From contig OY762289.1 in assembly GCA_963665495.1 (NCBI GenBank), forward strand, positions 1,984,001 to 2,048,000: DNA of 64,000 bases. The letters run 5' to 3'. Shown piece by piece: positions 15,635-23,416 of the stretch. A program made the position numbers and the translations under genes. Numbering within the stretch: the first letter of the stretch is position 1; every line of letters begins with the position of its first letter. Origin of the DNA: G963665495 sp963665495. GTDB lineage: Bacteria; Desulfobacterota; Desulfovibrionia; Desulfovibrionales; Desulfovibrionaceae. The notes under the pieces are model-generated. The model was not told the origin of the DNA and made no database searches. It saw only the letters and a list, made by a program, of their open reading frames with translations.

Positions 15635-17106
15635 ATATTTTCTTCTAAATTAGCCAAAGGTATTTCATCGTATTTTTTTGAGGTTAAAGATGATATGGTT
15701 TTATTATAAAGTTCAAGTGCTTGTTCTTTATGAAGAATTCCTTTTCCCAAGATCTTAATAAATTTACCTTCAGCAAAAAGAAAACCAGATTCATGTAAAA
15801 CTGACTCAATTTCACGTGCATAATTGTTTTCATTATATAATATCATATCAGCACCACTATTAAGTGCATTTTTAATTATTGTTTCAACAATATGATTTGC
15901 TATAGTGTATTTATTAAAAACATTTTTTGCTAACCGAAGCATCTCAATATAAATTATATCATTTAGTTGTCTCTGTACACACAACCCAAGATCTTTCCCT
16001 TCAGCGATGATTTTAAAAATATAACCATTTGAATCGTTATGTGTAACGAATTTTGTAAGCACACTTCTAAAATTCGATTTATTTTCTGATGCATTATGAT
16101 ATTTATCCCAAAGTTCTGATTCATCAAAAGATGTAAAAGCAGCAAAAGATATATCTCCAGTCGAAACAAATTTTGGAGAATAGCGATTTTTACTAATACT
16201 TTCAGTAATATTTATTAAAAACTCTGCAGGTGTATATATATTCATGGAAAACTGTTTAAAAATTTCTGAAGACTTGGCGCGAATTTTCTTATCTAGCGTA
16301 ACAAAACAGTCTGCTCCACTATAAATTGCAGAAGCTAATTGCTGAATATCTTCAAAATGGTTTATTCCCACTATTTCTGTAAGAGCATCTAAAATGTCGT
16401 TATTTTCATTCACCCCTACTAAAGAATAAGATTTTAAAGTTGAGATAATTTCATTTCGCTTTATACTCTCCTGTTGAGTATTGGCTTCATTGAATGAATA
16501 TTGCGATACTCTATAATCTACGTCATCAGAAACAAATTCAGTAAAAAGAGCCGAACATTCAGGACTATTTTCAAAATGAGCAGCGATAATTATATTTAGA
16601 TCAAGAACAATAAGCGGTTTATTATTAGAAGAGTATGTAAGAAGTGAAGGCTGTATACTATATTCCCAAATAGTCAGCGGTTTACCTTCCAAATTCCGAC
16701 CTTTAGTTTCATTAACAGGAACAAACCCATTCTTGTTCCAAAATTTTTCTAACCCATAGTCGCGTCGGCATTTTAGTTTAATTTTTCGAAGTCCCTTTGC
16801 TATTTTTTTTACAGATTGAACAAGCCTTACTCCTATTTTTGATTTTCTATAGCTAGGTGAAACACAAATATGAGTAATACTACAATAATCACATGTAAGT
16901 CTATAAGCTGCATAGCCGACAACTACATTATCAGGCGTTATTGCTACATGTATCCATCCTTTTTCTGCATAATCCTCGAATGCTCCAGCAGGTAAAAAAC
17001 CTAACAATTTTCTTTGGCTATCCCCTAAGGCAATTACCTGATCTAAAAAATTATAATCCTCATAAAAATCTTGAAGAATGGATACGATCTTAATTTTTTT
17101 ATCCAT
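15607..17106 (-). CDS. GNAT-PIN protein, N-terminal part truncated by IS insertion
   Basis: This frame encodes 499 residues, of which the last nine come from the IS end. Residues 5-155 form a GNAT domain (CDYCSITHICVSPSYRKSKIGVRLVQ carries the acetyl-CoA loop in a variant form; it spans about 74-98). About 165-305 is a PIN domain: the acidic residues expected for metal-dependent RNA cleavage are Asp169 (IVLDLNI), Glu207, Asp253 and Asp272 (TLDK). About 315-470 resembles a second GNAT fold (TIANHIVETIIKNALNSGAD, then ESGF). A GTG lies directly before the chosen ATG 17106. A truncated protein retaining both catalytic domains could still be made. Very AT-rich; likely acquired. Confidence 0.75.
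   Translation of the reverse strand: MDKKIKIVSILQDFYEDYNFLDQVIALGDSQRKLLGFLPAGAFEDYAEKGWIHVAITPDNVVVGYAAYRLTCDYCSITHICVSPSYRKSKIGVRLVQSVKKIAKGLRKIKLKCRRDYGLEKFWNKNGFVPVNETKGRNLEGKPLTIWEYSIQPSLLTYSSNNKPLIVLDLNIIIAAHFENSPECSALFTEFVSDDVDYRVSQYSFNEANTQQESIKRNEIISTLKSYSLVGVNENNDILDALTEIVGINHFEDIQQLASAIYSGADCFVTLDKKIRAKSSEIFKQFSMNIYTPAEFLINITESISKNRYSPKFVSTGDISFAAFTSFDESELWDKYHNASENKSNFRSVLTKFVTHNDSNGYIFKIIAEGKDLGLCVQRQLNDIIYIEMLRLAKNVFNKYTIANHIVETIIKNALNSGADMILYNENNYAREIESVLHESGFLFAEGKFIKILGKGILHKEQALELYNKTISSLTSKKYDEIPLANLEENMVHPDEAYF
15635..15642. repeat. Target-site duplication, right copy
   Basis: ATATTTTC directly outside the right IS end; identical to 14316-14323. Confidence 0.93.
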
Positions 17107-17109
17107 CAC

Positions 17110-17744
17110 AATACCTACACATTTTCTTTTATAAAAGAAGATGAATTGATAGTAGTGTTTTTCACCGACTATTTTTTGTAAGAATCCGAACTCAGCAAAG
17201 AAAATGACCTGAAAATATTTTGCTCCATCAGCTGCAATCTTTTATACTTCTGTTTAGATTATTTATTCCCTAATTCGTATCAAGCCCCTGAATCTGTACT
17301 TATTTTTTTAGCAAATCAAACTTAATATTGAAACCATTTTAAATACTACCTAAGCTTTCTATATAAATTTTCAGCTTAACAAATGCAACTCCACATTTTT
17401 TTAGCATAAAACGAAAAAAGCCCCCTTGCGGGGGCTTCTCTCATTCCTTTCCTCATCAGCCCTATTACATGCATCAACTCATTAAACCAACGCCTTCTAC
17501 ACAACGCGACCTCTCGTTCCCGCGTCGAAGCCAAAAGGAACTTGCGCCGTTTAGTACGTATAGCTCCCGGAAAAATTGCTCCCGGCTGATTCGGTTCATT
17601 CCCCATTCCGAGCAAAAGCTGCAGTAGGCGGCACAGAGATCGTCATTGCGTTCCACCAGATCGAAACGGCGTTCACAGCAACTTTAAAAAAATGTGTGGA
17701 CGCTTTATGCTATGTATTCCCCATCCGCACGACCAACAAAAGCA
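17110..17744. other. Intergenic, AT-rich then mixed, no clear gene
   Basis: The first 270 bases are AT-rich with nothing recognised; the promoter of the split GNAT-PIN gene should lie here. From about 17440 composition returns to backbone. Minus-strand codons at about 17480-17690 look protein-like (RRFDLVERNDDLCAAYC) but lack a convincing start, so this may be a decayed gene fragment. A hairpin terminator is listed separately. Confidence 0.5.
17412..17437 (-). terminator. Rho-independent terminator (minus direction)
   Basis: An 8-bp stem, AAGCCCCC (17418-17425) with GGGGGCTT (17430-17437), and a four-base loop. On the minus strand it runs into TTTTTT, a good terminator for transcripts from satP or from the fragment just downstream of it. 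In the plus direction the following bases are only weakly T-rich. Confidence 0.75.
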
Positions 17745-18299
17745 TCAGCCAATGGGCAATACTGTCCGTCCGTATTGTTCGTTCAGCACTTCTGCCATGG
17801 CAAGATAGATGGCAGAGAAACCGCAGATGATGCCCTCCCAGCCGGCCACATTGTGGATGAACGCGATCCCTGTAAAATCGTGAATGGCGAGCAGAAAAAA
17901 GAGAATGGTCAGTGAAAGAAAGACAAACTGCAGGGCCTTGTTGCCCTTGAGCGTCCCCAGGAACATGAACAGAGTGAAGATACCCCACATGGTCAGAAAA
18001 CAGCCCATGAAGGCGGGAGGAGTCGGTTCGCTCCACCCCAGTTTGGGCATGACGATCAGGCCAACCAGCGTGAGCCAGAAAAAACCATAGGATGTAAAGG
18101 CCGTGGTGGCAAAGGTGTTGCCCTTTTTGAACTCCATTATTCCGGCAATGACCTGAGCCAGACCGCCATAAAAAATCCCCATGGCCAGAATCATGGAACT
18201 GATGGAAAAAAAACCCGCATTGTGGATATTCAGCAAAACAGTGGTCATTCCAAATCCCATCAGACCAAGAGGGGCGGGGTTGGCAAGCTTGGATTCCAT
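17745..18299 (-). CDS. satP: Acetate/succinate transporter of the GPR1/FUN34/YaaH (SatP) family
   Basis: This is a 184-residue inner-membrane protein with six predicted hydrophobic segments. The family signature NPAPLGLMGFGMTT follows the N-terminus. YGGLAQVIAGIMEFKKGNTF and a YGFFWLTLVGL helix match the acetate channel/symporter family. It probably moves acetate or succinate with protons, fitting an organism that excretes or uses acetate. ATG 18299 has AAGGAGAG upstream, so the longer open frame to 18347 is not used. It lies inside the tRNA-flanked interval but has backbone-like composition, so it may predate the insertion. Confidence 0.88.
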   Translation of the reverse strand: MESKLANPAPLGLMGFGMTTVLLNIHNAGFFSISSMILAMGIFYGGLAQVIAGIMEFKKGNTFATTAFTSYGFFWLTLVGLIVMPKLGWSEPTPPAFMGCFLTMWGIFTLFMFLGTLKGNKALQFVFLSLTILFFLLAIHDFTGIAFIHNVAGWEGIICGFSAIYLAMAEVLNEQYGRTVLPIG

Positions 18300-18718
18300 T
18301 TGTCTCTCCTTACAAATGATTTCGTGAAAGGCAGCTTCCAGCCCCAATCCAGACCTGACATACTGCAGGATTGAGCCATCTGCTGAAAATAATTTTACAA
18401 GTATTAGTCTATTAGTGTGGGAGAGTGCACACTGTCAACTGACTGGGAGCCAGAGGAATCCAAAGAGCTGGCGTCCCGGCTCATGGTGTCGCCCCCAGAA
18501 ACTTCGAAAACTACCATCTGCGGGGCAAGGTGTTGTGCGGATGATCGAACGATAAAATCGGTTGGAAAATGATGCGCTTCCGGAGGGGGTGCCCTCTTCT
18601 TGGTGTAGACCCATTCAGCACCAAGTATGTTGAATCCGGCTTGTGCTACATTTGACGAATCCGATGTGCTACAAACAGAAAAAAGGGGCCGCGATTTCTC
18701 GCAACCCCTTGAATTTAC
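18300..18718. other. Intergenic region between satP and tRNA-Pro
   Basis: No gene is supported. Near the tRNA end two imperfect direct copies of GAATCCG-TGTGCTACA occur (18632-18650 and 18657-18673), the first with a short CTT-type insertion. The last 40 bases are part of the duplicated tRNA flank shared with 13.1 kb. Confidence 0.5.
18632..18673. repeat. Pair of short direct repeats beside the tRNA
   Basis: GAATCCGGCTTGTGCTACA (18632-18650) and GAATCCGATGTGCTACA (18657-18673) are direct imperfect copies 25 bases apart. They lie just downstream of the tRNA-Pro 3' end. They could be integrase arm sites or chance. Confidence 0.45.
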
Positions 18719-18796
18719 TGGTCGGGATGAAAGGATTCGAACCTTCGGCCTCAGCGTCCCGAACGCTGCGCTCTAGCCAAACTGAGCCACATCCCG
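18719..18796 (-). tRNA. tRNA-Pro (anticodon CGG), CCA encoded
   Basis: The full cloverleaf can be folded. The acceptor is CGGGATG with CATCCCG, the D arm GCTC-AGTTTGGCTA-GAGC and the anticodon stem CAGCG with CGCTG. The loop TTCGGGA gives anticodon CGG. The T arm is GAAGG-TTCGAAT-CCTTT, and discriminator A and CCA are encoded at 18719-18722. A decayed copy of the 3' half lies at about 13.1 kb. Confidence 0.93.
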
Positions 18797-18904
18797 TAAA
18801 GAAGAAATATTTATAGAAACCCGAAAAAAAACGCAAGAAAAAGTTGCACTTTTTTTTTCGTAAAGCCATCCTGCCGCAGAGCGATTTACAAAGGAATGAA
18901 GTCT

Positions 18905-19177
18905 ATGGACTGGATGGTTTATCTTCTCGAATGTGCGGACGGCAGTTATTATTGCGGCATCTGCACGGACCTGCAGCGCCGGATTGCGGAGCATAACGGC
19001 GAACTGCCGGGCGGGGCGCGCTATACGCGCGCGCGGCGTCCTGTGCGGTTGCTGGCTGCTGCAGGCTGCGCGGACCGGGCCGCGGCCAGCCGGGCCGAAT
19101 ACCGCATCAAGCGGCTGAAAAAGGGACAGAAACTCGCCTACCTCGAAGCGCTTGCAGACACGCCGGAGGGTTCCTGA
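18905..19177 (+). CDS. GIY-YIG domain protein (YhbQ/UPF0213-like)
   Basis: This is a 90-residue single GIY-YIG nuclease domain. The motif appears as VYLLECADGSYYCGICTDLQRRIAEH, with the second Tyr of the YIG element replaced by Cys-Gly-Ile (YCGIC), as is usual in this subgroup. RARRPVRLL and SRAEYRIKRLKKGQK follow the family pattern. Relatives may act on branched or damaged DNA, but their role is not settled. ATG 18905 is chosen over 18896 because AAGGA (18892-18896) is correctly spaced only for the former. It is divergent from the tRNA. Confidence 0.85.
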   Translation: MDWMVYLLECADGSYYCGICTDLQRRIAEHNGELPGGARYTRARRPVRLLAAAGCADRAAASRAEYRIKRLKKGQKLAYLEALADTPEGS

Positions 19178-19180
19178 ATC

Positions 19181-19642
19181 TCAGATACGATAGACCAGCT
19201 CTTTGGTCGTCATACGCAAACGGCGGCTGAGGTGGATGGCCATCAGCTCGAGAAATTTCAAGCCGGTTTCCGGATACTCCTTGCAAAGTTCTCTAAAGCG
19301 CTTTTTTTCAAGCTCCAGCACCAGGGTATCTTCGCGGGTCAAAGCGGAAGCCGAACGCGGCAATTCGTCGATAAAACCGAGTTCGCCGCAATTGTTCCCC
19401 GGCCCGAGCCGCACCACGATGGTATCGCGCGTATCGGATACGTCCTTGATAATCTCGATACTCCCGCTGATGATGAAAACCATGGAGCAGCCCTCCTCGT
19501 CCTGCACAAAGACGGACTGGCCTTTTGCAAAGTTTTTCACTTCCAAATACGGCGCCAGGTTCGCGAGTTCCTGGGCGGAAAAACTTTTGCCCCACTTGGT
19601 TTTTCCCATCATTTTGGCCTTGTCCAGCGCTGAATACTGCAT
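19181..19642 (-). CDS. Cyclic nucleotide-binding domain protein
   Basis: This 153-residue cytoplasmic protein is one CNMP-binding domain (about 35-145) with the phosphate-binding cassette as GELGFIDELPRSASAL. No DNA-binding helix-turn-helix or membrane segment follows, so it is a stand-alone sensor rather than a CRP regulator. ATG 19642 has AAGAGG seven bases upstream; the frame is open to 19693 but earlier starts lack a ribosome-binding site. Convergent with the GIY-YIG gene and 78 bp after the MAF gene. Confidence 0.85.
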   Translation of the reverse strand: MQYSALDKAKMMGKTKWGKSFSAQELANLAPYLEVKNFAKGQSVFVQDEEGCSMVFIISGSIEIIKDVSDTRDTIVVRLGPGNNCGELGFIDELPRSASALTREDTLVLELEKKRFRELCKEYPETGLKFLELMAIHLSRRLRMTTKELVYRI

Positions 19643-19720
19643 GACTTGCCTCTTAGTTGTTTCCATGTGGTAAGTTTTCAGGCAATGCGCCATAAAATTT
19701 TATGAAACCGGCGGCGCAGC

Positions 19721-21550
19721 TCATGCCCTGCGAGCCCTTTTTTCCAGACGGTACAATTCGTTTACGGCAAAATCGCGCAAACTCCTGGTCATATCGCCCA
19801 ACCAGCCGCAATAGTAACCGGCTCCTTCCGTCCGAATTGACGCATCATCGCCATCAAAAAACAGCCGGTGAAAGTACTTGTTGTCAAAGGTCCGAAAACG
19901 CTGCAGCAAATACGAGACGGAATTGGCGTCATTGGCCGCTATCAGTCTGCTGCCCAGTTCCAGGGCCGTATCGGGCCTGTCGTCCAGCCTTTGCAATACG
20001 GCGTTACAGTCCTTTTCCAGCTGTTTCCACTGCGCTATTTCTTTCAGCAAAAACTGCCGTACGGTCTTGACGGATATGGGCGGCGGCGCTGGCTGTAAAC
20101 TGTCCAGAAGTTCCGGCAACGCAGCCAGGTCCTCGGGCTCGTCAAAGGTGTAATCCGGATCGATCAGAATGCCCGGCCCGTACAGAATGGACTCAGCAGT
20201 CGTATTGATCACTTCGAGGTTGCTCATGCGGATCCTGTCCAGAAACCAGAACGCCACATCCCGAAAATTGATGGTCGTATACATGGTCCGTCCGTCCGCC
20301 GCACGAACGGGATACAGCTTGGGAAACATGCAACCGGGGTTCTTGAAGCTGGGCATTATCACGCCTTCCGAACCGTAGGTCGTGTTCCTCGCATAGGAAA
20401 GCCCCAGCTCGTTTTGCGACGCCAGTTGCGCTCCCACCAGCACGCATCGTTTGCAGCCCAGTTTTTCAGCCAGAGCAAAAGCCGTTGTGATGACCGACCC
20501 GTGCAGCAGCAGATTGCCCCGGCGGCCCAGAAAATGCGTCATGAAGTCGCCGAAAAAATAGCGGCGCTTGAAGATCTCTCCGCCTCCCCAGGCCAGCGAA
20601 TGGGCCACAACACTGCCCTTTTCCAGCTTGGGAAGATCCTGCAGCGTACGCGCGGCATCCACGGAGGTGTCGTTGATGACGGTGAAATCCGGTTCCAGCC
20701 CGTGTTCCAGGAGTGTTTTGACCGCGCTGTTCACGGCGATGACCACGGCACGTCCCCTGGCCTGGCGCAGCAAGGGAATTTTGGCGTCCAGATCCGGCCC
20801 TGCCGCAACGCACACGGCCGTATGCCCGGCCAGCGCATTCTGCAAATTATCCACGCCGCCCGCGTCGATATGATCCGTAAGGTTGAGATACAGATGACGC
20901 AGCTGATCGAAAGAAAGCCCTTTTTTCATGGGCCGCAGGGGAATAGACCGCCGATAGGCCTGCCCCTCGAAAGCGTAAATCTTGTTGCGGTAATACCAGG
21001 TCTCCACAAGCTCGACAAAATTTTCCAGATAGGTCTTGAAGGCTGTTTCCAACCCGTCCTGCACCAGAAAAAGCGGATAGCCGAAGTCGCAGAGCTTGGG
21101 CGGCAACAAATGCATCAAAGGAATGGTGAAACGAGCCTGATCCCCTTGAAAGAAAAAGGCTTTGGCGTTCATCAACGCCTTGGGATCAAGATTTTCCAAA
21201 AATTGTCCAAACGATCCGCTTTCCGGCTCGAAAACCAGCTTCACCACATCTCCCAGGCGCAGCAAGGCTTCAAACTCCGGCGTACGGGCCGCACCGAACA
21301 GCACGACACATTTTGTCCGGCCGAGCAGCGTGTTCCAGCGGGCTGCCGGATCAGGATATTCGAACAAGGGCAGAGAGTTGGCGCTATCCACAAATGGGTT
21401 GGCCACATCTGGGGGCAGCCAGGACCAAATGGGCCGGTGTGTATACAACGTGTGTCTGGCGCCACGTACGCACTGCTGTTCGGGCTCGGCATCAGCCTCC
21501 GCGCTTACCAGCAGGCCCAGTTCCCGTAGTACGGCTTCTTTTGCCTCCAA
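19721..21550 (-). CDS. MAF/DUF115 motility accessory factor-like protein (6-hydroxymethylpterin kinase MptE-like domain)
   Basis: This 609-residue protein matches the Maf flagellin-glycosylation family. An N-terminal Rossmann-like region (CVVLFGAA, then VFEPESGSFGQFL) is followed by the DUF115/MptE-like core: AVCVAAGPDLDAKIPLLRQ, VIAVNSAVKTLLEHGLEPDF, and CVLVGAQLASQNE. In Campylobacter, Helicobacter and Aeromonas, Maf proteins transfer pseudaminic/legionaminic-type sugars to flagellin. The start chosen is TTG 21550, with AAGGGGAG nine bases upstream. The longer frame (21643) would overlap the GT2 gene before it. It lies with three glycosyltransferase genes, so flagellin glycosylation is likely. 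Confidence 0.85.
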   Translation of the reverse strand: MEAKEAVLRELGLLVSAEADAEPEQQCVRGARHTLYTHRPIWSWLPPDVANPFVDSANSLPLFEYPDPAARWNTLLGRTKCVVLFGAARTPEFEALLRLGDVVKLVFEPESGSFGQFLENLDPKALMNAKAFFFQGDQARFTIPLMHLLPPKLCDFGYPLFLVQDGLETAFKTYLENFVELVETWYYRNKIYAFEGQAYRRSIPLRPMKKGLSFDQLRHLYLNLTDHIDAGGVDNLQNALAGHTAVCVAAGPDLDAKIPLLRQARGRAVVIAVNSAVKTLLEHGLEPDFTVINDTSVDAARTLQDLPKLEKGSVVAHSLAWGGGEIFKRRYFFGDFMTHFLGRRGNLLLHGSVITTAFALAEKLGCKRCVLVGAQLASQNELGLSYARNTTYGSEGVIMPSFKNPGCMFPKLYPVRAADGRTMYTTINFRDVAFWFLDRIRMSNLEVINTTAESILYGPGILIDPDYTFDEPEDLAALPELLDSLQPAPPPISVKTVRQFLLKEIAQWKQLEKDCNAVLQRLDDRPDTALELGSRLIAANDANSVSYLLQRFRTFDNKYFHRLFFDGDDASIRTEGAGYYCGWLGDMTRSLRDFAVNELYRLEKRARRA

Positions 21551-21575
21551 GATTCGTTCTCCCCTTGTTGCCTTG

Positions 21576-23231
21576 TCAGGTCCAGAAATCCAGTTGCAAG
21601 CCGGAAGCTCGCAGGTGCGCAGCCTTTTCCAGAAGATCCGCATGAAGCTCCGCGGCGCGTTCGCGTCTCAAACGCGCGATCTGTTCCGGTTCGAACTTCA
21701 TCTGCAGCTTATACATATTCCCCAGCGCGCGCGCCAGCTCCTGGGGATCTTCCTGACCCAGGCGGCCGGTCCGTTTGCAATGCTCCACGCGCAGATGCCC
21801 CTGGTAAACAATCGTTTTGCCCTCCAGAGCCAGACGCAGATCATGCTCCACGTCGTCATACTGGGAGGGAGTGAAACGCAAATCAAAGCCCTTGCTCTGC
21901 TCCAGCGTCGAACGCCGGAACAAATGGCAGCAGCCGGTCACCGATACGCACGGCCGCAGGTAATCGAACTGCCCGAAATCCAAATCCTGATTGTGTATCC
22001 TGGAAAGACCGAACAAGCGCTGGTACGCGGGCAGCAAACCGTCCGACGAGGGTTGCGGCGGATCCGTTAGGTGCGTATCCGCGCTCTGAATAAGAAGCGG
22101 ATTGCGCGCGTCCACGACCCGGCAGCCCCAGACTCCGGCCTGCGGAAAAACGCTTACCGCCTGTCCCAGCGAATCGAGCCAGCCCGCGGGCGGCAGGGCG
22201 TCGTCATCCAGAAACGCCAGCCACTCGTAGGGCCTGGCTGCTTCCATGGCCACCAGCCAGTTTCGCGCGGCAGGCGCACCGATGTTTACCGGCAGACGGA
22301 TACTCTGAAAACGCGCCTCCCCTGCCGTACGGGAAAATTGCTCCTCCCAGCCCGCCAATAACGCGGCGGTGTCATCGCTGGATCCGTTATCCAGTACGAA
22401 CACGGACGCAGAGGCCGGGAGCTGCGGCACCAGCGTATCCAGCGTACGCCGCAGGTCATCGGCCTTGTTGTACGAATACAACAGCACGGCTACCTGCCCA
22501 GGCAGAGCAGTCCGTTCCCCGCTCAGGCCGGTCAGACGATCATGCAGGGTTAGCAGCTGATTTGTCTGCCACGGACGGACTGCAAGAGCCTCACGGCCCA
22601 AAGCAATGGCGTTGTCCGTATCACCAAGACGAAACAGACTTTCAGCATGCCGCACCAGAGCCGGATGCAGGCCGCCGAAATCCCAGGCAGCCAGATAATA
22701 CGCGGCGGCCGCGTCATAGCTTTTTTGAAAAAAAGCGAGATCCCCCTGAATTTTCTTCTCCAGGGCCTGCGGATAATTCCCTTTCCCCAACCAGCTGGAA
22801 AGCCAGTCAAACGCCCCCTCATAAGCGGCCATGCCCAGAGCCTGTTGCAGCCAGAAAAGATTTTGCGGTTCTTTCTCGTGCTGGGAATACAGATAGGTGA
22901 AAATTCTATCCATATCCCGCTTTTGCAGCAGACGCTGGTAATACTCCGGACGCTGGGGGCGCTGCCAATTGATACGAACGTCGCGAATGCACTGCAGTGT
23001 CCGCGTATCTACTCCGGAGACGACTGGTTCGAGCTGTGCGGCCAGTTCGCCGTCCAGCGGATCAGCCTCCCAGGCGGCAAGCGCCAGCTCCTGCCCCAGA
23101 GCCTCGTTTCCGGGGCTGGCGAGCGCCAGTCTGGCCAGGCGCAGCAGGTGGCCTTTTCCCACGCTGCCAAGGGCGAGGCCGTCGGCCAGTCTTGCCGGAA
23201 GTTTTGAAAATACGGTAAGTTGTTGTTGCAT
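21576..23231 (-). CDS. GT2 family glycosyltransferase with helical/TPR-like N-terminus
   Basis: This is a 551-residue protein. The first about 240 residues are Leu/Ala-rich helices resembling TPR-type repeats (LFRLGDTDNAIALGREALAVRP). The GT2 domain (about 245-480) has the nucleotide-binding strand VAVLLYSYNKADDLRRTL, the FVLDNGSSDDT motif, the DxD site as AFLDDDALPPAGWL and RPCVSVTGCCHLFRRS. It is cytoplasmic, with no membrane helix. It reads away from a paralogous GT2 gene at 23417. Both share the order and wording of these motifs, so they arose by duplication. The sugar donor is unknown. Confidence 0.9.
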   Translation of the reverse strand: MQQQLTVFSKLPARLADGLALGSVGKGHLLRLARLALASPGNEALGQELALAAWEADPLDGELAAQLEPVVSGVDTRTLQCIRDVRINWQRPQRPEYYQRLLQKRDMDRIFTYLYSQHEKEPQNLFWLQQALGMAAYEGAFDWLSSWLGKGNYPQALEKKIQGDLAFFQKSYDAAAAYYLAAWDFGGLHPALVRHAESLFRLGDTDNAIALGREALAVRPWQTNQLLTLHDRLTGLSGERTALPGQVAVLLYSYNKADDLRRTLDTLVPQLPASASVFVLDNGSSDDTAALLAGWEEQFSRTAGEARFQSIRLPVNIGAPAARNWLVAMEAARPYEWLAFLDDDALPPAGWLDSLGQAVSVFPQAGVWGCRVVDARNPLLIQSADTHLTDPPQPSSDGLLPAYQRLFGLSRIHNQDLDFGQFDYLRPCVSVTGCCHLFRRSTLEQSKGFDLRFTPSQYDDVEHDLRLALEGKTIVYQGHLRVEHCKRTGRLGQEDPQELARALGNMYKLQMKFEPEQIARLRRERAAELHADLLEKAAHLRASGLQLDFWT

Positions 23232-23416
23232 AGGTCGGATCTTGGTTCGCCATCAGGGTTTGGTTGACATTCAACTGCCGGATTACTAGGCTGCAAGTGA
23301 GGATATGGTATCCTACTTTTTTAAAAAAACCAAAATCCTAAGATGCATGGCGCAATTTTGTTGCCGCCGGAAGTCTTGATCAAAAACAGCACGGCTACCA
23401 GCTGTCAGGAGTGCCT

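Larger units (their letters stand above)
13748..17106 (-). pseudogene. GNAT-PIN multidomain gene split by an ISL3 element
   Basis: Two reading-frame pieces on the minus strand flank the IS at 14324-15634. The IS duplicated ATATTTTC (14316-14323 and 15635-15642). If the IS and one copy are removed, codons join in frame (Glu-Glu-Asn-Ile-Trp-Pro) and give one open frame of 680 codons (679 residues), from ATG 17106 to the stop at 13748-13750. Domain order: GNAT acetyltransferase (about 5-155), PIN nuclease (about 165-305), a second GNAT-like region (about 315-470) and a C-terminal domain of about 190 residues. Neither half carries another stop or frameshift, so disruption looks recent. It is followed by, and overlaps, the ASCH gene. 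Confidence 0.85.

Noticed and set aside
17474..17656. Small gene on the minus strand
   Set aside because: Protein-like codons occur, but the ATG has no ribosome-binding site, the frame is blocked by a stop upstream and no family is recognised. At most a fragment.
13075..18796. Complete prophage or integrative element
   Set aside because: No integrase, phage structural or conjugation genes are present between the repeats, only the split module, an IS and satP.
20414..21529. 371-codon plus-strand frame
   Set aside because: Antisense to the MAF/DUF115 gene, which has clear family motifs.
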